From TMED161 sp964532515 (lineage in GTDB: Bacteria; Fidelibacterota; Marinisomatia; SCGC-AAA003-L08; D37C17), in assembly GCA_964532515.1 (NCBI GenBank), contig CAZHKH010000015.1, positions 1-22,615 on the forward strand: a stretch of DNA of 22,615 nucleotides, given 5' to 3'. A program made the translations under genes and the position numbers. Below, piece by piece: positions 8,228 through 15,295 of this stretch (position 1 is its first letter; each line of letters starts with the position of its first letter). The notes beneath the pieces are model-generated. The model was not told where the DNA came from and did not search any database. It saw only the letters and a program-made list of their open reading frames with translations.

Positions 8228-9282
8228 TCATCAATTGATTTTTGTATATGTATTGTCCTTTGAGGGAAAGGGATTTCAATTTTTTGCTCTATAAACTTAT
8301 GGTATATAACACTATTAATGCTATCAACAACCCGACCCCTCATCTCTGGTTTCTCAATCCAAAATAATAACTGAAATATAAGAGCAGAATCACCAAATTC
8401 TCTAAATCGTACTCTAGGGAGGGGATCTGTGCAAACATCTTCACTAGAGCTGGCAATCTCCATCAATAACGATCTAACTTTATCTATATCGCTTCCATAT
8501 GCCACGCTGATATTTACTCGAACTCTTTCCATTTCCTCTGGCCCGCCACTTTCATTTATAATTTTAGAATTTGCAATTACAGAATTTGGAATGGTGATCT
8601 CAATATCGTCTCTTGTCATGATTCGTGTACTTCTAATTCCAATGTTTTTAACATATCCTCTCTCGCCAGTATCTAAATTAATGTAATCACCCTCTTTGTA
8701 TGGAGCATCAGCCATAATAAAAATACCAGCAAATAAATTTGCAAGCGTATCTTTTGCTGCAAGACCAAGAACAATACCTAAGATTCCAGCGGAAGCAAGC
8801 CACCCTGTGACATTGATACCCCAGCTAATAAAAATGAAATAAACTGCGCCTATAAAAATAATAATCTTTCCGAGGTTATCAAATAAAGGCATTAGACGCT
8901 TTTGATTTTGCTTTCTCACACCAGATCTGTTAGAGTACCAATTGATGATATAAATAAAAGATTTAAATATTGCAGATCCCCAAATAATCACAATCATTGT
9001 TTTTATAATGCCACTAATAAAGAATTGAACAGAGGATAGTGATTCAACTAAAGAAATTGAAATTCCTAAGCCGATAAACAGAATAGTACGATAGATGGGT
9101 TTATGGAGAATATCGATGATATGATCATCAATTGATGTTTTTGTCCTGTTGGCCATTCTTCTTAGTAGAGACGTAAAAATAATATCAGAAATTTTAGCTA
9201 CAAATATTGATAAAAGGATACATCCAATGGCTTTATACAAAGGATTATTAATGATAATATTATATATTTCTTCGTAATTCAT
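8224..9282 (-). CDS. MscS-family small-conductance mechanosensitive channel
   Basis: A 352-residue inner-membrane channel that opens on membrane tension to release solutes during hypo-osmotic shock. Hydrophobic segments lie near 15-38, 63-82, 88-113 and 138-155. The pore helix is the Gly/Ala-rich 'LASAGILGIVLGLAAKDTL' (162-180), continuing into 'ANLFAGIFIMADAPYKEGDYI', the MscS signature. The beta domain ('GERGYVKNIGIRSTRIMTRDD', 'TIPNS') and the alpha/beta C-terminal domain follow. One or two extra N-terminal helices compared with E. coli MscS make it resemble the YbdG/YnaI-like classes. The start lies 11 bases after the terminator of the upstream gene, so the leader must be very short or the gene must be read through. 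Confidence 0.93.
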   Translation of the reverse strand: MNYEEIYNIIINNPLYKAIGCILLSIFVAKISDIIFTSLLRRMANRTKTSIDDHIIDILHKPIYRTILFIGLGISISLVESLSSVQFFISGIIKTMIVIIWGSAIFKSFIYIINWYSNRSGVRKQNQKRLMPLFDNLGKIIIFIGAVYFIFISWGINVTGWLASAGILGIVLGLAAKDTLANLFAGIFIMADAPYKEGDYINLDTGERGYVKNIGIRSTRIMTRDDIEITIPNSVIANSKIINESGGPEEMERVRVNISVAYGSDIDKVRSLLMEIASSSEDVCTDPLPRVRFREFGDSALIFQLLFWIEKPEMRGRVVDSINSVIYHKFIEQKIEIPFPQRTIHIQKSIDE

Positions 9283-9292
9283 TCTATATATT

Positions 9293-9320
9293 TAAAAGCC
9301 CCTATAAAACAATAGGGGCT
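9293..9320 (-). terminator. Rho-independent terminator downstream of the PKD-like gene
   Basis: The perfect nine-base stem AGCCCCTAT / ATAGGGGCT (9297-9305 and 9312-9320) has a six-base loop. On the minus strand it runs into TTTTAAATA. It lies 33 bases after the stop of the 314-residue protein gene and just before the mscS start codon. Confidence 0.75.
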
Positions 9321-9352
9321 CTTAAAATTAAACTATTTTATACCTCTAGCTA

Positions 9353-10297
9353 CTATTTCTTTTCTTTCTTTTCTGCCTCTTTTGCAGCTTCAATTTTCTC
9401 TTTTGCTGCTTTAAATTCCTCTAATGAGGGACCGCCAAGATCATAGTTAGTAATATACACTTCAGGCTCATTATTTGGTTCACTAACTATACTAACATTT
9501 TTTTGTACAATTGTTTTAACACTATATGGATCAGTGACAGTACATTCAAATGTATAATCGCCTGCTTTTAACTCGAGTTTCAAAACTTGCTCTTCTTTGT
9601 ATTTATCAAACAGATCTTTATCTATAGCTGGCCCATCTAAATATGCCCATGAATATGTAAGATCATCTTCTATATGACCTGGCACCATTCTATTAACATA
9701 TCTTTGTCTTTCTTGATGATTTAATTTTTTGTATTCGCAAGCATCAACATAATTAACTGTTTCCCAAGCTAATTTAACGCAACGACAAAATTCGTCATCA
9801 TCTTCACAGTCTTCATCATATATTTCGCATTCTTGCTCATATACTCTATCCCCACAGTCATCCACCTCATATTCCTTGCACTCGCATTCCTCATCTTCAA
9901 AGAGACCGTTGTTCATTCTATTTACCAGCCCTGGAGTTGGCACTAGAACTGTAGACCTAGAGTCATAGCAATCCTCTTCCCATTTTATACATTTGGGCTT
10001 TGTTTCATCATATACTTTTATATCAACAGTATGAAACTCTGGTGCGTTACCCGCATCAAATGATCTGCTAGCATCTAACGCTATATAGGTTACTGTTGTT
10101 TCTGAATCATGATCATGTGTAACAGTTCCTGTCACAGTATCAGCTAATTTTTCTCTGAGTTCTTGCTCTAGACGCATAGTCTCTTTTCTAGATTCAGCTT
10201 GATCCTTTTTAGCTTGAAGACGCTCCTGATGTGTTACTGTCATACCTCCAACAAACAATACTAATAATGCAAATGTTCCTGCTTCAACTAGTTTCAT
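9353..10297 (-). CDS. membrane-anchored exported protein with a PKD-like domain split by a Cys-rich acidic insert
   Basis: A 314-residue protein of unknown function. Residues 5-20 form an uncleaved-looking signal anchor, followed by a charged coiled-coil-like helix (22-52). 'YIALDASRSFDAG' (71-83) matches the first half of a PKD/Ig-like domain. 'LTYSWAYLDG' (213-222) and 'AGDYTFECTVTDPYSVKT' (245-262) match the second half (YxW core, then the G-Y-T-…-V-T-D strand). Between them about 125 residues are inserted, holding ten cysteines (103, 110, 138, 140, 148, 157, 164, 171, 173, 187) in very acidic sequence. An eleventh is Cys252. The C-terminus is a Lys/Glu/Ala helix. AAGGAGG before the ATG is the strongest ribosome site in the window, suggesting high expression. 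The cysteines probably form disulfides or bind metal outside the cytoplasm. Confidence 0.7.
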   Translation of the reverse strand: MKLVEAGTFALLVLFVGGMTVTHQERLQAKKDQAESRKETMRLEQELREKLADTVTGTVTHDHDSETTVTYIALDASRSFDAGNAPEFHTVDIKVYDETKPKCIKWEEDCYDSRSTVLVPTPGLVNRMNNGLFEDEECECKEYEVDDCGDRVYEQECEIYDEDCEDDDEFCRCVKLAWETVNYVDACEYKKLNHQERQRYVNRMVPGHIEDDLTYSWAYLDGPAIDKDLFDKYKEEQVLKLELKAGDYTFECTVTDPYSVKTIVQKNVSIVSEPNNEPEVYITNYDLGGPSLEEFKAAKEKIEAAKEAEKKEKK

Positions 10298-10378
10298 ACT
10301 ATTGCCCTCCTTTAGGCTTTTATATTAAAACTTTTTAATCTACGAATATCCTTAATAATTAAGAAATTATTTTTTTCG

Positions 10379-10460
10379 TGCCGCAACAGGGACTCGAACC
10401 CTGACGCCCGAAGGCACTGGTTCCTAAGACCAGCGTGTCTACCAATTCCACCATCGCGGC
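10379..10460 (-). tRNA. tRNA-Leu (anticodon UAG)
   Basis: Reading the minus strand from 10460, the acceptor GCCGCGA pairs with TTGCGGC, with A as discriminator. The D-region is 'TGGTGGAATTGGTAGACAC'. The anticodon arm is CTGGT-CTTAGGA-ACCAG, giving anticodon TAG. A long class II variable arm (TGCCTTCGGGCG) and the T-arm with GTTCGAGTC complete the fold. The 82-base length and long variable arm fit leucine. CCA is not encoded; the next bases are CGAAAA. It sits 81 bases upstream of the PKD-like gene on the same strand. Confidence 0.97.
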
Positions 10461-10487
10461 ATTAAAGTAAAATTTAATATCAATGTA

Positions 10488-10526
10488 TTGTTGTGAACAA
10501 AACTTTTCTATAAAATCAATTTTATA
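10488..10526. promoter_or_regulatory. two perfect palindromes in the tRNA-Leu / membrane-protein divergent gap
   Basis: TTGTT-GTG-AACAA (10488-10500) and TATAAAAT-CA-ATTTTATA (10509-10526) are both exact inverted repeats, upstream of the divergent tRNA-Leu gene and the membrane-protein gene. They could be operators. In such AT-rich sequence the second could also arise by chance. Confidence 0.25.
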
Positions 10527-10555
10527 AAAAAAATAATGATATTAGATTGTATCGT

Positions 10556-11281
10556 ATGAAAAAAATAAATATATCTAAATTTTTTATTGTTCAACTTCCA
10601 AGAGTTTCAATGCTTGTTTTTATAGTGTCAGTCCTCCTTTCTATGTATTTATATAAGGGGGGTGTCTATCATATGGTTCTAGAAAATGGCGTATCAAATT
10701 GTCCGGGTGCTAATTGCAATGATGATGGGCACTGGACCACTGGATACCTATTCTTTAAAAACTTTTTGAGCGATCTTGGCCGAACGGAAACTCATTCAGG
10801 GGCCCTTAATTTTCACTCTAGTCTACTATTTAACATGGCATTAACATTCGCAGGAATAACTTATATCCTATTTTATTCTTTTCTAAAAGATCTCTTCCCT
10901 AATCGATTGCTGGCAAAATTAGGTTCTATCTTTGGAGTTTGTGGTGCTATTAGTTTTATTGGTGTCGCATTCACACCAGCAGATGTATATCTTCCTATGC
11001 ATATAGTGGCCAATGAATGGATTTTTAGATTTTTTCTGATATCAACAATAATCTATTCATGGCTAATCTATAAAAATGATTTGATAGATAATAAATATTT
11101 AATTGGAAATATGATTTTTATTTTATCTCTAGTTGCTTATATCCTAATTCTAATCTATGGGCCTAAGCCATATGAGCCGGGTGGGCTTGAATTTCAGGCA
11201 GTATCTCAAAAATTTATCATGTTAAATTTTTTATTTAGCATTGTAACTCAAACAATGGCATACGATAAAATCATAAACTAG
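10556..11281 (+). CDS. polytopic membrane protein, DUF998-like
   Basis: A 241-residue protein with about six hydrophobic segments, beginning 'MKKINISKFF'. The ATG at 10556 is preferred over an in-frame TTG nine bases upstream. A soluble loop follows the first helix, with two cysteines ('NCPGANCNDD') and 'FLSDLGRTETHSG'; the S-D-L-G motif between helices one and two recalls DUF998/Frag1-type membrane proteins. Later helices include 'LGSIFGVCGAISFIGVAFTP'. No catalytic or transport signature is recognised, so the function is unknown. It diverges from tRNA-Leu and ends 12 bases from the convergent amylase-like gene, with no obvious terminator between. Confidence 0.6.
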   Translation: MKKINISKFFIVQLPRVSMLVFIVSVLLSMYLYKGGVYHMVLENGVSNCPGANCNDDGHWTTGYLFFKNFLSDLGRTETHSGALNFHSSLLFNMALTFAGITYILFYSFLKDLFPNRLLAKLGSIFGVCGAISFIGVAFTPADVYLPMHIVANEWIFRFFLISTIIYSWLIYKNDLIDNKYLIGNMIFILSLVAYILILIYGPKPYEPGGLEFQAVSQKFIMLNFLFSIVTQTMAYDKIIN

Positions 11282-11293
11282 AAAGTACTTTAG

Positions 11294-13477
11294 CTATTTA
11301 ATATCCAAAAGGAATATGCCTGATTCGTATGGCGGGATCACTATGCTTGCCATCTTGGAATTATCAAGATCAATAATTTTATCATCTAGAAGAGATATTA
11401 ATCTTTTACCTTCAAATGGCAACGCTATATTGAGTGTGATCGCTTTATCTTGAAGGTTAAAAAATATAATAGTATGCTCATCAAAATATGATTTTAGCCA
11501 CACACTAAAATCTAAACTTTCTTTTAAAATAAAGAGATCTCCCATTGATAAAGATGGATATTGAGTTCTTATTATATTTAATCTTGAAATTTTATCTTTC
11601 AATTTTAGTTCAAGAGAATTTAGTTCGCTTGGGAATTTCATATCTCTTTTTGAATCTGAGTGACCTATACCAATTTGTCCATATTCATCTCCCTGCAATA
11701 ATATTGGGATCCCAGGTAATGAATTATTCATAAGATAAAACATAAATAATTTTTTATAGCTAGATGCATTAACAATTTTTATGGGGAAATCAACAAATAT
11801 TCTATGATTATCTGCTTTTTGATACCCAATGTGTCCATCTGCAACAGAAATAAATTTAGGATCATTATGCAAAGCTGTGAGCGTTCCGAGTAAGTTAATG
11901 GGACCTATATTCTCTAAATTAATTTTAATGAAATTATTGAGATCTCTAAAATCTGTATTTAGTCCTGAAAAATGATCTCTGGCTTTATGGTACAAACTTA
12001 AATTAAACTGCGATGAATCTTTATTTATCACTTGATTCAGTGGACTAGTTTTAGAATGTATAGATTTATCTAAGTGACTCCAAAATATATCTGAAGTATT
12101 GCTGGTAGAGCTGTAATACATCCCATTAAAATTAAATTGACTAAGCCAATGGATAATATCAGAGCTAACCTGATTAATCACCTCCTCATTCGAGAAGTCT
12201 AATTGAGGTAAAAAACTTCTATCTTGAAATTTCCCTGAAGTAAACCAATGAGGATATAAATTATAATATGTATGGTTTATATGGGTATGCCCAACTACAT
12301 AATCAAGATATATCCCTAAGCCACTATTCTGGGCATTAGAGATAAGTTCTTGAAGCTCTCCATCTGTACCAAATCGATAGTCTGTAGATCGGGAGTCAAT
12401 AGGCCAAAGTCCATCAAAGCCCATATGCTTTCTATACGGAGGATTATCGCTTCTAGAGGCATCACTATCATTTGTAGCTACTGGAGATATAATTAAATTG
12501 TTTATACCCAATCTGCTAAAATAACCGTTATTAATTTTTTTAGATAATCCTAAAAAATCGCCTCCGTGAAAATTGACTTTGCGATCAATTGATAAATCTT
12601 TCAATATGGAAGAATCTATTTTTTGATCATAGAACCTATCAATAAAGGTATAATACATATTTGAGAAGTGGGGCGATAATTTATCATGGTCTGGAGATAA
12701 AATTAAATTATCTGATATAATTGTATGATTTTCTTGCAACAGTGCTCCGTGCTTATCAACTGATAATATTCTAAGAGTTGCATCATCGATTGGTTTGGGC
12801 AACATGATTCTAATCCCATCATTAAAAATATGATAATGCTTAGATTCTAAAATTAAATTATTCAACAGGATGTAATTTGAATTATCTTTTAAGTTTGTAT
12901 CAAAAGATAATAACGGAAAATATTTGTAGTTCAATATTAAGTTATCTTGATTATTTTTATGATTATCTTTAAGTATTACAGCTTTCTTATCTTTTTTATG
13001 AATACCATCACTATAGTCTCTAGAAAAAGAAAAAATCATAATATCAATATCTCTATTATTAATATTTAATTGGATAGAAGATATCTGATTTTTATTAATT
13101 AGTGGGGCAATAAACAAAGAATCATCAGATCTCCTGACATTAAAGCTCTTACTATCATTGATATTAATTTTCAGATAGTTAGAGTATATATAGTCCTGAA
13201 GATTGATTCTAAGTGTATCCCCATACCTGATCTTCTGAAGTGGGATTAGATTAAATATATCACTGCTAAAATCTGGAATCTCAATTAAAAAACTATCTAT
13301 TGATTCACTGAGCAATGAATCATTATCTATACCTATATGGACTAAGCTATCATTGCTTGCAAAGCTATAATCTTCCACAGGTTGCTCAATAATATCATTG
13401 TCATTTTTTTTTGAAAATATGCTGCAAGCTTGAAACAATAAAATTGCTGATAGTATATATAATATTTTATTCATCAT
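11294..13477 (-). CDS. lipoprotein with GH13 (alpha-amylase-type) fold, catalytic residues apparently lost
   Basis: A 727-residue envelope protein. A lipoprotein-like signal 'ILLFQAC' (Cys18) starts it, then a low-complexity acidic linker and a beta-rich N-terminal region to about 265. A GH13 barrel starts at 'YYTFIDRFYD'. It keeps 'GGDFLGL', 'HMGFDGLWPIDSRSTDYRFGT', region I 'LDYVVGH' (391-397) and 'GIPILLQGDEYGQIG' (589-603), plus a C-terminal beta domain. Region II, normally GFRxD, reads GMYYS at 452-456, so the substrate-binding Arg is Tyr454 and the nucleophile Asp is Ser456. No acid/base Glu in a GE context is visible between 460 and 530. Region IV is 'LHNDPKF' where NHDxxRF is expected; Asp539 remains but the His is replaced. 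It probably binds glycans rather than cleaving them (inference). A second Met follows the first. Confidence 0.78.
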   Translation of the reverse strand: MMNKILYILSAILLFQACSIFSKKNDNDIIEQPVEDYSFASNDSLVHIGIDNDSLLSESIDSFLIEIPDFSSDIFNLIPLQKIRYGDTLRINLQDYIYSNYLKININDSKSFNVRRSDDSLFIAPLINKNQISSIQLNINNRDIDIMIFSFSRDYSDGIHKKDKKAVILKDNHKNNQDNLILNYKYFPLLSFDTNLKDNSNYILLNNLILESKHYHIFNDGIRIMLPKPIDDATLRILSVDKHGALLQENHTIISDNLILSPDHDKLSPHFSNMYYTFIDRFYDQKIDSSILKDLSIDRKVNFHGGDFLGLSKKINNGYFSRLGINNLIISPVATNDSDASRSDNPPYRKHMGFDGLWPIDSRSTDYRFGTDGELQELISNAQNSGLGIYLDYVVGHTHINHTYYNLYPHWFTSGKFQDRSFLPQLDFSNEEVINQVSSDIIHWLSQFNFNGMYYSSTSNTSDIFWSHLDKSIHSKTSPLNQVINKDSSQFNLSLYHKARDHFSGLNTDFRDLNNFIKINLENIGPINLLGTLTALHNDPKFISVADGHIGYQKADNHRIFVDFPIKIVNASSYKKLFMFYLMNNSLPGIPILLQGDEYGQIGIGHSDSKRDMKFPSELNSLELKLKDKISRLNIIRTQYPSLSMGDLFILKESLDFSVWLKSYFDEHTIIFFNLQDKAITLNIALPFEGKRLISLLDDKIIDLDNSKMASIVIPPYESGIFLLDIK

Positions 13478-13538
13478 TATAATTAAATCAATAAAGCATT
13501 AATCTAGTGAGATATATATAGCTCAACAATTAAAATTT

Positions 13539-13572
13539 AAAACAATAAGCCCCCAATAAATGGGGGCTTATT
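13539..13572 (-). terminator. strong Rho-independent terminator in a divergent gap
   Basis: The perfect 11-base stem AATAAGCCCCC / GGGGGCTTATT (13544-13554 and 13562-13572) has a seven-base loop. On the minus strand it is followed by GTTTTAAATTTT. The gap lies between divergent genes, so no coding gene lies upstream on this strand for it to terminate. That implies a non-coding transcript or a leader of the amylase-like gene, which starts about 60 bases further on. Confidence 0.75.
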
Positions 13573-13629
13573 ATGGATGAGAAGGGAGAGATAAGGAGGA
13601 GGATATATCTTTTGGACCCAAACATCCAA
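13539..13629 (-). ncRNA. second putative C-rich small RNA or attenuated leader
   Basis: On the minus strand from 13629: a short hairpin (TTGGA / TCCAA, 13625-13629 and 13612-13616), an unstructured C-rich stretch with CCTCCTCCTT (13602-13593) and CTCTCCC, then the terminator. TATCAT (13640-13635) or CATAAT (13637-13632) could be a -10 box just upstream, giving a transcript of about 90 bases. CCTCCTCCTT is also present in the loop of the element at 1941-2016, and both are followed by a terminator in the same orientation. The C-rich run could pair with GGAGG ribosome sites. Read the other way it is a strong Shine-Dalgarno-like AAGGAGGAGG, but no sizeable reading frame follows. Confidence 0.45.
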
Positions 13630-13634
13630 CTATT

Positions 13635-13652
13635 ATGATAATAATTTATCAT
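13635..13652. promoter_or_regulatory. perfect palindrome ATGATAA-TAAT-TTATCAT, candidate operator
   Basis: An exact 7-4-7 inverted repeat in the divergent gap, overlapping the possible promoter of the C-rich RNA and lying 60 bases before the XRE regulator ATG. It could be that regulator's autoregulatory site. It resembles a Fur half-site pair (TGATAAT), but the spacing is one base too long. Confidence 0.3.
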
Positions 13653-13711
13653 TGAAATTTACGAAATTTATTATATATTCAATAAATAAAATTTTACTTT
13701 GTAAATTTTAC

Positions 13712-15271
13712 ATGAAAAAAATATTATCAAGAAATGTACATTTCCTCGGATCTAAAATACGAGATCAAAGGAAAACCCTAAATCTAACTTTAGAAGACCT
13801 ATCTATTAGGTGCATCCAAATTAATCCTAAAATCGCCCCTTCTATTTCATATCTAAGTCTAATTGAAACTGGGAACAGAACCCCATCACTTGAATTGCTT
13901 AAGTTGTTTTGTGAAATCTTTCAAAAAAAAATGAATTGGTTTCTAGATAATTCAAAAGATATTAAAAAAACTAGAGATGAATCTTTAAAGTATTCATTTG
14001 AGAAAATTGACTTTGAGCCAAATTTTTTATTTTCAAAAAATTTAATTAAAACTGCAATGCCTTCTCTTCTCTCTCAAGGGGGAATATCTGGACGCCAATT
14101 TGCCCATATCCTAATAAGAGCATACCAGGAAAAAAATTATAATCAGTTTCCTGATATAGAACGTACCGCCGATGAAATTGGGAAAAAGAAATTACCTTTA
14201 AGAGATAATGATATTCTAGCAATCACCAAAAAAATTGGATTGAATATTAAGTGGTTTAAAAAACCTCCATTTGCTACCGTCAATGACTTTGGAATAAAAA
14301 TAAATTCTGTTATTAGATCTTTTTATCATGGGAAAAATACAATTTATTTAAATGAATTATTAAAAAATTCACCTCGTTTAAAATATGATCTGGCATTGTA
14401 TATTGGCCACAAAGTTCTGCATAATGGTGATGGTCTTATTTCAAGTCATGCATCGGGTGGAGAGCTAGGAGGATCTCCTAGTTTAAATCAAAATATATCA
14501 GAAATAGTAAAACAAAAAGATATATTATATGCGTGGAGAGATTTTGAATGTAGTTTCTTTGCTGGCTCACTTCTTTGCCCTAAAACATCATTAAAAAGAT
14601 ATCTATCAGCAAATGCTTATGATATCTTCTCCTATAAAAAATTGGGTGTGACTCCATCTGTATTAATGCGAAGGATGGCAGTTGTTTCACCCTATAAATT
14701 TTGGCATTATTTTGATGTATACTCTCCAGGATATTTAAGAACTTTATATAGGGCAGATGGCATAAGAATGCCTTGGAGTAATATGAAAGTTGAAAATAAT
14801 CCATTTAAGCAATGGAGAGTTTTTAAAATGTTAAACCAGAAAGAAGAACTAAAACCATTGCCGCTAATATCAATTTTAAAAGATGGGAATGATACTTATT
14901 TAAACTCATCAATTTCAATGAAAGTAAAGGATATATCAGGGACATCTCATGTCCTCTGTCTTGGAGTAAATTTAGAATCTGCTATTAGAAGGCAAATCAA
15001 TAATTATGATGATTTCATTAATGACCTAGATACAAAAATGAAAAAAACTCGAAAAAAACGTTTGATCGTTGGGTCTCATGCAACAGAGATTAGAAAATTA
15101 TCACGAATACTGAATATAAAGTGGATAGCAGAGGCACTTGATAATGAAATTGATATCACATATATTAGAAATGATAATAACTCTAGAGAAAAAGCATATG
15201 GTGGAAAATCTAAAAATAAAATTTCATGGATTAATGATATAAAAAAGGAAGTTATTAAATCAACAAAATAG
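13712..15271 (+). CDS. XRE-family transcriptional regulator with degenerate IrrE/M78-like and short-chain-fatty-acyl-type (DUF3612/DUF2083-like) domains
   Basis: A 519-residue regulator. An XRE helix-turn-helix occupies about 10-75 ('LGSKIRDQRKTLNLTLEDLS', 'YLSLIETGNRTPSLELL'). A middle domain has 'SGRQFAHILIRAYQ'. An ImmA/IrrE-like segment reads 'YIGHKVLH' (His233-Lys-Val-Leu-His237), where the metalloprotease HExxH Glu is Lys. The C-terminal domain has 'WRDFECSFFAGSLLCPK', 'VTPSVLMRRM' and 'YKFWHYFDVYSPG', as I recall for proteobacterial regulators of glyoxylate, methylcitrate and related acyl metabolism (ScfR/DUF3612 group). It is therefore probably a ligand-binding rather than proteolytic regulator. 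I chose ATG 13712 over an in-frame TTG at 13652 because the family begins near there; neither has a ribosome site. YbdK- and GpmA-type genes follow at 24- and 21-base gaps. Confidence 0.85.
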   Translation: MKKILSRNVHFLGSKIRDQRKTLNLTLEDLSIRCIQINPKIAPSISYLSLIETGNRTPSLELLKLFCEIFQKKMNWFLDNSKDIKKTRDESLKYSFEKIDFEPNFLFSKNLIKTAMPSLLSQGGISGRQFAHILIRAYQEKNYNQFPDIERTADEIGKKKLPLRDNDILAITKKIGLNIKWFKKPPFATVNDFGIKINSVIRSFYHGKNTIYLNELLKNSPRLKYDLALYIGHKVLHNGDGLISSHASGGELGGSPSLNQNISEIVKQKDILYAWRDFECSFFAGSLLCPKTSLKRYLSANAYDIFSYKKLGVTPSVLMRRMAVVSPYKFWHYFDVYSPGYLRTLYRADGIRMPWSNMKVENNPFKQWRVFKMLNQKEELKPLPLISILKDGNDTYLNSSISMKVKDISGTSHVLCLGVNLESAIRRQINNYDDFINDLDTKMKKTRKKRLIVGSHATEIRKLSRILNIKWIAEALDNEIDITYIRNDNNSREKAYGGKSKNKISWINDIKKEVIKSTK

Positions 15272-15295
15272 AATGATTGTTAATCGGAGATATTT

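Noticed and set aside
13593..13652. Leader peptide after the AAGGAGGAGG motif on the plus strand (TTG at 13613, eight codons; ATG at 13635, six codons)
   Set aside because: The frames are tiny and the spacing or start codon is weak; the opposite strand with its terminator explains the motif better.
13652..13711. TTG start extending the XRE regulator by 20 residues
   Set aside because: The extra residues are Ile/Lys/Phe-rich and outside the family; ATG 13712 leaves a normal N-terminus before the helix-turn-helix.
13712..15271. Toxin-antitoxin or phage-defence gene because of XRE plus IrrE-like domains
   Set aside because: The whole length fits the metabolic acyl-type regulators, and no toxin, integrase or other phage gene flanks it.
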